Assembly: GCA_022825185.1 (NCBI GenBank) | Contig: JAJDYK010000198.1 | Span: 1 to 17,131, forward strand | Origin: Candidatus Latescibacterota bacterium | GTDB lineage: Bacteria; Latescibacterota; UBA2968; UBA8231 | Direction of reading: 5' to 3' | DNA: 17,131 nucleotides | Part shown: piece after piece, positions 1 to 7,138 of the stretch | Layout of the letters: every line of letters starts with the position of its first letter | Numbering within the stretch: position 1 is the first letter of the stretch | Program-made: the position numbers and the translations under genes | Notes under the pieces: generated by a model | Database searches by the model: none | Seen by the model: the letters and a program-made list of their open reading frames with translations, nothing else | Told to the model about the DNA's origin: nothing

Positions 1-2384
1 TTGGATTGCAGAGGCGCTTGGCCTTGGTCCCTCCAGCGAACTAGCAGGGTGCGTACTAGGGCAACGCCAAACAAAAGAGCCAAAAAGGGTGCCACCCAAG
101 CGAGCAAGTTAAAGCCCTCGTGCGGCGGAATGGCTAAGACCATTGGGCCAAAACGCGCTACGTAGCCGTCGATGATCTGCTGTCGAGTCTGGCCTTGGTC
201 TAGGGATGAGCCAATCGCCTCGCGTTCGGGGACCGCAAAGTCAGTACAAAGACAGGTGGCTAGGGATTCCCGAGGGCAATTGCCGCAGAGACAGACCAAT
301 TCCTCCGCCACAGACTTGATTTCCGCCGTTGTTGCTGCCCCTACCGGCGAGAAGCCCAGCGCCAACGCAGCGATCACGGGCACGTACATACGAGGTTTCC
401 GTGCGATGGCCGAATCCATTGCGGTCTCGCGATCGATCCGCGCTAGCCGCCGGTCTCGCGGCGTGGGCCACATTGCCCACAGGGCGCCGATCACTAGGAC
501 GACCGCACCGAGCCACACAAAGTTGATGAGCGGGTTGATATAGATTTGGAACTTGGCGCTCTGGTCTTCGGCGGAGCCCACCAAAATTACATAGAAGTCC
601 TCGCGCCAAGTCGAGTAAATGGAGACTTCCGTAGTACCTTGATCAAAAGCCGGATAGTAGCGGCGCTCTGGCAGCAGCGTGCCGAGGAATTGATCGCCGC
701 GATGCAAGGCCAAGGCCGCGGCGGTAGTACTGTGATTGGCGTTTTCGGCAAAGGCCAGCGACGCGAAGGTAAGCCGGTATTCGCCGACTTGACTCGAAGC
801 TCCTTGGTCGAGGACGATTTCGGCTTCTTGGGTAAAGGCTTTGCCAGTAAAACCAGCAAAGAGCAATACCAGCCCTAGATGGGTCAAGTACCCGCCATAA
901 CGCCGCCGGTTTTTGGCGCAGAGGCGATACAATGCCACCGGATAGGACTCGCCCGTACTGTGCCTCCGCGCCCGCGCCCCGACGTGGAACTCGGAACCAA
1001 GCGCGACGAGTACGAATACGCATAGCCCGAATGACAGCACGACATAGGGATCGCGTATGCCAGCAAGAAAAAAGACCCCGCAAGAAAGTGCGCCTGCCGT
1101 CACCGGGCGAATGAAGTTTTTGCGCAGGCTTTCGCTGGAAGTGCGACGCCAGGCGAAGAGCGGACCAGCACCCGTCAACAACAGGAGCACTAGGCCGATG
1201 GGAATCGTGACTTGGTTGAAAAAAGGAGGCCCGACCGTGATTTGCTCGTCGGTCAGTGCCTCGGAAACCAGCGGAAAGACCGTGCCCCAGAACACGGCGA
1301 AGAGCATCCCCAAGAGAACCCAGTTGTTGAGCAAGAAAGCCGTCTCGCGCGAGGCAAAAGATTCCAAGCGGTTTTCGGCTTTGAGCAAGGGCAGCCGCAG
1401 CCACAAAAGCCCAAAAGAAAAAACCAGCGTCAGGATTAGAAACGTGCCAAAAAAGGGGCCGATGTTGGATTGGGCAAAGGCGTGAACCGAGGAGATAATG
1501 CCACTGCGGGTCATAAAGGTGCCGAACAGGCACAGCGCGTACGTGAGGATCGCCAGTGCCACATTCCACACCTTGAGCATGCCCTTGCGCTCTTGAATCA
1601 TGATTGAGTGCAAAAAAGCGGTGGCGATCAGCCAAGGCATCAGCGAGGAGTTCTCCACCGGATCCCAAGCCCAATAACCACCCCACCCCAGTTCGACATA
1701 GGCCCATTTGCCGCCTAGCAGGAGGCCGAAGCCGAGAAAGGTCCAAGGAATGAGCATCCAGCGCCGCGCCGCGCGGAGCCAAGTAGCGTCCAACTTGCCG
1801 GTCAGGAGCGCGGCGATGGCAAAGGCAAAGGGTACGACCATGCCCACCATGCCCAAGTAAAGCATCGGCGGATGAATGGCCATGACGGGATGTTGTAGAA
1901 TCGGGTTGAGCCCGCGCCCGTCTTCTGGCGTGAAGGGCAGGCGCTGGAACGGGTCTGCGGCAAAAAGATGCACAATGCAAAAGAAGAAGCTGGTAAGGGA
2001 TAGGGTCGCTATCGCGTAGGGCATCAATTCGCGGTAGCGCTGGCGGTAGAGTGCCGCCAATCCCGCCGAGTAGATGGATAAGATCCAGCCCCAAAACAAC
2101 AGCGATCCGTTCTGCCCGCCCCACAGCGCCGTTATTAAATAGAACAAAGGCATGGCGCGGTTGCTGTTTTCGGCCACGTACTCGACTTGGAAGTCGTGGG
2201 AGAGGAGCGCGTGCCACAGCGCGAGAATTGCCAGCGTCAGCAGGCCACAGGTCGCCAAGACCCCGTTTTCGCCCGAGCGCACCAGGCCCAAGTGGCCACG
2301 CCTCGCCCCGAGGGCCGACGCCAGAGCTCCATAGCCGGACGCTAGGAGCGCGAGGCACAAGGCAAAATAGCCGATATCAACCAT
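1..2384 (-). CDS. ccmF: CcmF-CcmH fusion: cytochrome c haem lyase subunit CcmF joined to a CcmH-like domain (3' end beyond window)
   Basis: Role: in System I cytochrome c maturation, CcmF and CcmH form the complex that transfers haem from holo-CcmE to apocytochrome CXXCH sites at the periplasmic membrane face. I translated this frame by hand from the ATG at 2384 and it stays open for 794 codons to the window edge. Residues 1-645 are a full-length multi-spanning CcmF: ITALWGGQNGSLLFWGW near residue 90, GRGLNPILQHPVMAIHPP near 150, the WWD motif WGGYWAWDPVENSSLMPWL around 234-252, then FLHSIMIQERKG, GTVFPLVSE and GGYLTHLG. After a basic linker (about 640-665) comes a second protein: membrane segment MYVPVIAALALGFSPVG, cysteine motif LVCLCGNCPRESLATCLC (Cys 698, 700, 703, 711, 713), and a second membrane segment GFNLLAWVAPFLALL. 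This matches the CcmH layout, but the usual LRCxxC is altered. It lies 32 bp after ccmE. A missed stop caused by a sequencing indel is unlikely but not excluded. Confidence 0.93.
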   Translation of the reverse strand, partial: MVDIGYFALCLALLASGYGALASALGARRGHLGLVRSGENGVLATCGLLTLAILALWHALLSHDFQVEYVAENSNRAMPLFYLITALWGGQNGSLLFWGWILSIYSAGLAALYRQRYRELMPYAIATLSLTSFFFCIVHLFAADPFQRLPFTPEDGRGLNPILQHPVMAIHPPMLYLGMVGMVVPFAFAIAALLTGKLDATWLRAARRWMLIPWTFLGFGLLLGGKWAYVELGWGGYWAWDPVENSSLMPWLIATAFLHSIMIQERKGMLKVWNVALAILTYALCLFGTFMTRSGIISSVHAFAQSNIGPFFGTFLILTLVFSFGLLWLRLPLLKAENRLESFASRETAFLLNNWVLLGMLFAVFWGTVFPLVSEALTDEQITVGPPFFNQVTIPIGLVLLLLTGAGPLFAWRRTSSESLRKNFIRPVTAGALSCGVFFLAGIRDPYVVLSFGLCVFVLVALGSEFHVGARARRHSTGESYPVALYRLCAKNRRRYGGYLTHLGLVLLFAGFTGKAFTQEAEIVLDQGASSQVGEYRLTFASLAFAENANHSTTAAALALHRGDQFLGTLLPERRYYPAFDQGTTEVSIYSTWREDFYVILVGSAEDQSAKFQIYINPLINFVWLGAVVLVIGALWAMWPTPRDRRLARIDRETAMDSAIARKPRMYVPVIAALALGFSPVGAATTAEIKSVAEELVCLCGNCPRESLATCLCTDFAVPEREAIGSSLDQGQTRQQIIDGYVARFGPMVLAIPPHEGFNLLAWVAPFLALLFGVALVRTLLVRWRDQGQAPLQS

Positions 2385-2416
2385 AAAGAGTCGGGAAAAG
2401 CCAAAAGGTGTGCGGG

Positions 2417-2851
2417 CTAGCCGTTCGGGCTATTCATTGCCTGCACGTGGCCTTCATAGCTTTGTCCCTCGTATTTGGAGGGGCATTTGGCAAAGACGAT
2501 CTCAGCGGCAAAGACTTGGTCGGCTGCATCGTATTCGCCTTCGAGAACTACCAGCGCTTCGTCTTTGAAAGTATCGGGCAGCACGGCGTGGCCGATGTAG
2601 CGCACCCGCAGGGTGTGTTGCCCGTCGGTAATCACAAATTCGGGGCGCGAGCGATACCGGTCCCATTCAATCGAACCGGGCACCACGGTGCTGCCGCCTA
2701 GTTGGATGCGCTGGCCGTCGTCTGTAGCTCCCTCCATCAGAGTTTGCAGGGTCATGTGAGTCGCCGTTGACTGCTGGACGCCAGCGACAAAAAGGTAGAT
2801 TAGACCCGCAGCAATGACTAGGGAGCCGAGGGTGAATTTGTGCCGTCTCAT
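2417..2851 (-). CDS. ccmE: CcmE, CxxxY-type periplasmic haem chaperone
   Basis: CcmE binds haem covalently in the periplasm and hands it to the CcmF/CcmH lyase. The protein has one N-terminal membrane anchor (LGSLVIAAGLIYLFVAG) and then an OB-fold-like domain with DGQRIQLGGSTVVPGSIEW, EFVITDG, LRVRYIGHAVLPDTFKD and a C-terminal VFAKCPSKYEGQ. Classical CcmE attaches haem through His in an HDENY-like motif. Here that place holds Cys123 and Tyr127 (CPSKY), the CxxxY variant known from archaea and some sulfate-reducing Deltaproteobacteria. The start is uncertain. ATG 2851 gives a 144-aa protein of normal CcmE layout, but its Shine-Dalgarno is poor. ATG 2917 directly follows the upstream peptidase stop (TGAATG), suggesting coupling, and would add 22 residues. 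I prefer 2851 because the AT-rich 2852-2880 stretch looks non-coding. It lies directly upstream of ccmF-ccmH in the operon. Confidence 0.9.
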   Translation of the reverse strand: MRRHKFTLGSLVIAAGLIYLFVAGVQQSTATHMTLQTLMEGATDDGQRIQLGGSTVVPGSIEWDRYRSRPEFVITDGQHTLRVRYIGHAVLPDTFKDEALVVLEGEYDAADQVFAAEIVFAKCPSKYEGQSYEGHVQAMNSPNG

Positions 2852-2917
2852 AGAAATAAATCTGCTCAATTTCCCCTTTTTGTCAACGAGTACACCCGTT
2901 GGCGCAAAGGGCCGCAT

Positions 2918-4057
2918 TCACACTTCGAGCACCTTGGGCAGGCTGCATAAGTTCTCGTAGCCGCTGGCGCAAACGACGACCGTATCTTCGATCCGCACGC
3001 CCCCCAAGCCTCGGTAGTAGAGCCCCGGTTCCATCGTCACGACTTGCCCTGATTCAAGCACGTCGCCGCGCGGACCGATCCTCGGCCCCTCGTGGATCTC
3101 CAGACCTAGCCCGTGTCCCGTGCCGTGGATGTAGCCCTGCATATAGCCGTCTTGCTCTCCCGTCTCGTAGCCGGCGTCGCTGAAAAATCGTTGGATTGCT
3201 TCGTGAATAAGGTGGCCTTCGGCACCCGGGCAGATGTGGTCTAAGCCCAATTGTTGAGCCTTTAGCACGGTTTCGTACAGGTGCCGCATCGGCTCGGAGG
3301 CCGGTCCCTTACAGACGGTCCGCGTCATATCTCCGTAGTAGCCGCTCGCCTCATCGCGCGGAAAGATGTCGATGATGATGGTCTCGCCAGCGCGCAAAGG
3401 CCCGAAGCCCACTTGGTGTGGGTCGCAGCCTTGGTCGCCGCCGCCGACGATGGTATGTTCGCCAATGCTGTCACAGTCCATGAGCGTCTGATGCACCATG
3501 CGCCGCAATCGCTCGGAAGTGAGTACGTCGCCGTTGAGGAAGAGTACGCCGTCGCGCACATCGGCTGCGCGCAGCCCTTCAATCGCCGTTTCCATGCCCG
3601 CCTCGGCGGCTCGCATTGCCCGGCGCACATTCTCGATCTCTGTGGCGTCCTTGATGTTGCGCTGGGGAAAAAGCGGCTCGGTCGCAATGGCCAGTTCGAT
3701 GCCTTCCCCCCGAAGAAAATCGGCTGTACCAAGGGGAAAATCAGCGGGCACTTGTAGCTTCGCCAAGCCGAGGTCGCGCAAAAGTTCCAACAAGACGGCT
3801 TTGCTATTGGGATGTTCTTGGCCCCTTTCTTTGGCCTGCTTCTCGTATTGGGTATAAGACAATACCCGATCGACACTAGCTTGGTCGCGCGCGCGGTCGA
3901 TCTCGAGGTTGTTGGCGAGCATGATTTTTTCGTTAGGGGTCCACAGAAAGACGAAGGAGCCGGGAGCGCGAAAGCGGGTGGCGTAGAACAGATTGGCACA
4001 GCGTTCGCTGCTGCCGATCATCAGCAGGGCATCGGCACCGTTTAGGTCGGGCGTCAT
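2918..4057 (-). CDS. M24-family metallopeptidase (Xaa-Pro aminopeptidase/dipeptidase type)
   Basis: This is a dinuclear-metal peptidase of the pita-bread fold that most likely removes N-terminal residues next to proline, or hydrolyses Xaa-Pro dipeptides. The 379-aa length fits the family. Residues 1-135 form the creatinase-like N-terminal domain and about 140-375 the catalytic domain. All five expected metal ligands are visible: Asp230 (IIIDIFP), Asp243 (YYGDMTRT), His315 (IHGTGHGLGLEIHE), Glu343 (TMEPGLYY) and Glu357 (GGVRIEDTV). No signal peptide is seen, so it is probably cytoplasmic. The start is 3 bp after the degP-like stop, with a GGAG ribosome binding site overlapping that stop. Its place between a periplasmic protease and ccm genes suggests peptide recycling in the same regulon, but that is inference. 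Exact substrate (PepP, PepQ or another) cannot be told from sequence. Confidence 0.9.
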   Translation of the reverse strand: MTPDLNGADALLMIGSSERCANLFYATRFRAPGSFVFLWTPNEKIMLANNLEIDRARDQASVDRVLSYTQYEKQAKERGQEHPNSKAVLLELLRDLGLAKLQVPADFPLGTADFLRGEGIELAIATEPLFPQRNIKDATEIENVRRAMRAAEAGMETAIEGLRAADVRDGVLFLNGDVLTSERLRRMVHQTLMDCDSIGEHTIVGGGDQGCDPHQVGFGPLRAGETIIIDIFPRDEASGYYGDMTRTVCKGPASEPMRHLYETVLKAQQLGLDHICPGAEGHLIHEAIQRFFSDAGYETGEQDGYMQGYIHGTGHGLGLEIHEGPRIGPRGDVLESGQVVTMEPGLYYRGLGGVRIEDTVVVCASGYENLCSLPKVLEV

Positions 4058-4060
4058 GGT

Positions 4061-5554
4061 TTACTCCGGAATTCTCAGTGCCCGAACCTCAATTCCGGTA
4101 TCGGGCCGCCAAAACCAGAAGAACGCAGACTGCCCCCCCTCCAGTTCGGAAACAAAGCGCACAAATTGCTCCAACGAAGTAACGCGTTCTTGATCTACCT
4201 CGGTAATTACATCGCGCTCTTGAATCCCTTTGTCTGCAGCCAGTCCCTCCGGATCTACTTCAACTACCACCACCGGCTCCTCTCCTTGTGCAAAACCCAG
4301 TTCAGCCGCCAACTCGCCGATAAAGCCCAACTCGGCGGCCAACTCGGCGGGCAAGGTTTCAACTGAAATCCCCAGCTTTGCTAGCCGCTGATGTCCTTGG
4401 GAAAGGAGCCGGTCCTCTTCGCGCTCGCCGAGCACCACGGCGACTTGGTGGATTTGATTCTGGCGCATAATTTGCAGGCTGACCGTTTCGCCTGGGTCGC
4501 GGCTGTAGATCAGCGTTTGCAGGTGGTTGAAGTGGTTCACCTCGATACCGTCGAGCGACAGGACGACGTCCCCGTCGAGCAAACCACCGCGCGCGGCCGG
4601 GCTGTTGGGCTGCACATCTCTGAGGTAAACGCCCTGTGGCCGTTCCATGTCGAGGCCGCGCTCGCGGATTAGCTCTTGAGTGATCTCAGATTCCATGGCC
4701 ACACCCAAGTAGCCGCGCACGATCCGTCCGTGGACCAGCAGATCATCTACCACCTCGCGGGCCAAGTTGATCGGCACGGCCAGCCCATAGCCGATGTAGT
4801 AACCCGTGCGAGTTGAAATGGCCGTATTGATCCCTACGACTCGGCCCTGTAGATCGAGTAAAGGGCCGCCGGAGTTGCCGGGATTAATCACGGCATTGGT
4901 CTGGATGAAACTCTCGATGGCGTAGCGATTTTCTTCGTCGCTTCTGGGGTTGAAAATGCCTGCTTGGCGCCCTAGGGCACTGACGATGCCGTGCGTCAGC
5001 GTTGACCCCATGCCCAAGGGATGGCCAATGGCCAGCACCCAATCGCCGATTTGCAAGCGGTCTGAGTCGGCCAACTGCACAGTAGGCAGCCCCTGCGCCT
5101 CAACCTTGAGCAGGGCGATGTCAATCAGCGAATCAAAGCCGATGACCTTAGCCCGATAGGTGCGGCGGTCCGAGAGGGTGACTTGGATGGAGTCGGCCTC
5201 GGCGACGACGTGGTAATTGCTCAGAATGTAGCCATCGGCGCTGACGATAGTGCCGGAGCCTATGCCGCGAAAGTCTTCGGGGATTTCCGGGTGGAAGGGG
5301 GGCAATGCGCGTTTTTGCCGCGATCGGGTCGTCGCCCCGATTAAAACCACGGCTGGCTTCGCTTGTTCGTAGGCGTGGCGGAAAGCCCTGCTGAGATCCG
5401 CTAGTGGTTGAGTGCTCCCTTCCGGCATTTGCGCTCCAGCCGGGTATGCACCCGCGAGCAATGCGGCAATAAGTGCGCTGCCCACCCACGGGCGACATAT
5501 ACGGAATAGGATGGAGGGGTTGTCGCGCCTGACGGAGCGGAGAAGGTGTTTCAT
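4061..5554 (-). CDS. degP: DegP/HtrA-family periplasmic serine endoprotease with two PDZ domains
   Basis: This periplasmic protease/chaperone degrades or refolds damaged envelope proteins. The 497-aa protein starts with a basic region and hydrophobic core (ALIAALLAGAYPAGA) ending in a likely signal-peptidase site near residue 41. The trypsin-like domain (about 55-265) has the complete triad: His115 (SNYHVV), Asp145 (SLIDIALLK) and Ser228 (NPGNSGGP). PDZ1 spans about 275-375 (GYLGVAMESE, SPAARGGLLDGDVVLSLDG) and PDZ2 about 390-490 (DPEGLAADKGIQERDVITEVD). PDZ2 contains a 10-residue tandem duplication (see repeat at 4291-4350). The start ATG overlaps the stop of the upstream sigma-54 activator (ATGA) and lacks a clear Shine-Dalgarno, so translation is probably coupled. 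DegP, DegQ and DegS cannot be separated by name alone, but two PDZ domains exclude a plain DegS. Confidence 0.93.
   Translation of the reverse strand: MKHLLRSVRRDNPSILFRICRPWVGSALIAALLAGAYPAGAQMPEGSTQPLADLSRAFRHAYEQAKPAVVLIGATTRSRQKRALPPFHPEIPEDFRGIGSGTIVSADGYILSNYHVVAEADSIQVTLSDRRTYRAKVIGFDSLIDIALLKVEAQGLPTVQLADSDRLQIGDWVLAIGHPLGMGSTLTHGIVSALGRQAGIFNPRSDEENRYAIESFIQTNAVINPGNSGGPLLDLQGRVVGINTAISTRTGYYIGYGLAVPINLAREVVDDLLVHGRIVRGYLGVAMESEITQELIRERGLDMERPQGVYLRDVQPNSPAARGGLLDGDVVLSLDGIEVNHFNHLQTLIYSRDPGETVSLQIMRQNQIHQVAVVLGEREEDRLLSQGHQRLAKLGISVETLPAELAAELGFIGELAAELGFAQGEEPVVVVEVDPEGLAADKGIQERDVITEVDQERVTSLEQFVRFVSELEGGQSAFFWFWRPDTGIEVRALRIPE
4064..4067 (-). promoter_or_regulatory. Ribosome binding site of the M24 peptidase
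   Basis: GGAG on the minus strand, 6 nt before the ATG at 4057. It spans the end of the degP-like gene and sits just before its TAA stop, so the two genes are probably translationally linked. It supports the chosen peptidase start. Confidence 0.6.
4291..4350 (-). repeat. 30-bp imperfect tandem duplication inside PDZ2 of the DegP-like gene
   Basis: Units 4291-4320 and 4321-4350 match at about 22 of 30 bases. They encode two adjacent copies of the decapeptide (A/G)ELAAELGF(I/A). Family members usually have one such segment at the entrance of PDZ2, so this looks like an in-frame duplication that lengthens the PDZ1-PDZ2 linker or the first PDZ2 loop. Confidence 0.7.
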
Positions 5555-7116
5555 TGGAGGTCGTATTCGTTCAGCTTGCGGTAGAGCGTTCGAGTGCTGA
5601 TGCCGAGGATGGCGGCGGCCTTCCGGCGATTGCCGCCGACGCGGTCGAGAGCCTGTTCGATGGCTTCCCGCTCGCGGTCTTTGAGCGAGGGCAAAGGCTC
5701 GATAGCTGCGTTTTCGGGGACGCGTATTGCCGCGGATTGCTGGGAGTCTGCGGAATGGTAAGAGGTGTCCTCAACCGGATAGATCGGTTCCTCGGGCGCG
5801 ACCGGTCGAACGGCCCGTGGCGCTACGGGAGGCGTAGAGGACGGCATCGCGGGGGCATTGCGCTCGACCGCGGCTCTTAGTTCGGCGACCTCGCGCTTGA
5901 GATCCAAGAGCGCAAAGTAGATCAACTCGCGCTCGGATTGGTCCGGCGTCTTGTTGGTTGGCACGGGCAAATGGCGCGCGGGCTGGATCCCGAGATGGGG
6001 CACTAGGTCTTCGGGTTCGACGAGGGCACGCGGGGCGAGGAACACCAAGTGCTCGATTAGGTTGCGCAACTCGCGCACGTTGCCAGGCCAAGCATAGTTT
6101 TGCAAAAGGTCCAGCGCCGCCGCCGAGAACCCTTCTAGACGGCTCTTGTTGTCTTGGGTCAACTCGCTGATGAAGTGCTCGATCAAGAGGGGAATGTCCT
6201 CGGCTCGACGGCGCAGCGGCGGAATGTCGAGCTCGACGACCTTGAGCCGGTGGTATAGGTCGAGGCGGAACTCGCGCTGGTCAACCGCCTTTTGTAGATC
6301 GCGGTTGGTCGCGGCGATGACGCGAAGGTCCACCGAGACTGGTGCGCTGCCGCCGATGCGGACTACCTCGCGCTGCTCGAGGACCCGCAAGAGGCGCACT
6401 TGCGCCGCCAGCGACATCTCGCCGATTTCGTCTAGAAAGACCGTTCCGCCGTCCGCTTGTTCAAAGATGCCTTGGTACTGGGCACGGGCGTCAGTGAAGG
6501 CTCCCTTCTCGTGACCGAAGAGTTCGTTTTCCAGCAGATTCTCCGGAATGGCACCACAGTTGAGCGGACGAAAAGGACGTCCGCGGCGGCTGCTGTAGCG
6601 ATGTAGGGCTTCGGCAACTAAGTCCTTGCCTGCGCCACTTTCACCCGTCAGGAGGATAGAGGAAACAGGTGTCGGTGCCACGATTAAGATGCGTTCGCGC
6701 AGTTGGCGCATTAAGGGCGACTGACCTATCAGTTCGGCCCCGTGCAAAAAGTCCCCGCGCTCTAGTAGCTGGTCCAGATGTTGACGCAGGACTGCGGCCT
6801 CAAAGGGCACGGTAACTTGGTCTTTGAGAGGCGAACCCCACAAAAGTCGGTCCCAATTTTCATCGGCGTTGCCCAAGCCTAGCATGGGCACATCGCGGTG
6901 CTGGTCGAGCGCGGCGACGCCCTCTGCGAGGACGGCGGGCGGAAGTTCCAGATCAAAGGCGACCAGATCCACGCCGCGCCGCAGTAGCCGCCCTAGCGCA
7001 TCGCCGTTAGCCGCGCTGAGTACGCGCAGCCGCACGTCGTGGACTGCGGACTTGAACTCTGCTTCCAACTCTGCTCGCTGGGTTAGGAGCAGAATGTGAC
7101 GTTGAGTTGAAGCCAT
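5551..7116 (-). CDS. Sigma-54-dependent transcriptional activator with a degenerate receiver domain (NtrC-like)
   Basis: This is a bacterial enhancer-binding protein that uses ATP to remodel sigma-54 RNA polymerase. Domains of the 521 residues: a receiver-like fold (about 5-120), an AAA+ domain (about 127-375), a long linker with a possible coiled coil (395-420) and a Pro/Ala-rich stretch (421-475), and a Fis-type helix-turn-helix (479-521, GGNRRKAAAILGISTRTLYR). The AAA+ domain has Walker A GESGAGK (158-164), Walker B GGTVFLDE (223-230) and ELFGHEKGAFTDA, where the sigma-54 contact loop GAFTGA reads GAFTDA (205-210). In the receiver, Asp55 sits at the phosphoacceptor site, but the N-terminal acidic pair and the conserved Lys (VTVPF) are missing, so normal phosphorylation control is doubtful. 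No histidine kinase is adjacent. It lies 22 bp after the TPR gene and overlaps the degP-like start by 4 bp. Confidence 0.92.
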   Translation of the reverse strand: MASTQRHILLLTQRAELEAEFKSAVHDVRLRVLSAANGDALGRLLRRGVDLVAFDLELPPAVLAEGVAALDQHRDVPMLGLGNADENWDRLLWGSPLKDQVTVPFEAAVLRQHLDQLLERGDFLHGAELIGQSPLMRQLRERILIVAPTPVSSILLTGESGAGKDLVAEALHRYSSRRGRPFRPLNCGAIPENLLENELFGHEKGAFTDARAQYQGIFEQADGGTVFLDEIGEMSLAAQVRLLRVLEQREVVRIGGSAPVSVDLRVIAATNRDLQKAVDQREFRLDLYHRLKVVELDIPPLRRRAEDIPLLIEHFISELTQDNKSRLEGFSAAALDLLQNYAWPGNVRELRNLIEHLVFLAPRALVEPEDLVPHLGIQPARHLPVPTNKTPDQSERELIYFALLDLKREVAELRAAVERNAPAMPSSTPPVAPRAVRPVAPEEPIYPVEDTSYHSADSQQSAAIRVPENAAIEPLPSLKDREREAIEQALDRVGGNRRKAAAILGISTRTLYRKLNEYDLQ

Positions 7117-7138
7117 GATATGCTCTGCTGGCGTCGCT

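Noticed and set aside
643..2358. 571-aa open frame on the minus strand
   Set aside because: It is a shifted frame over ccmF. The frame starting at 2384 contains all CcmF motifs; this one gives Arg/Pro/Ser-rich sequence with no family resemblance.
2858..2886. TTGACA at 2886-2881 as a promoter inside the operon before ccmE
   Set aside because: No acceptable -10 box at 16-18 nt; start would fall almost on the ATG.
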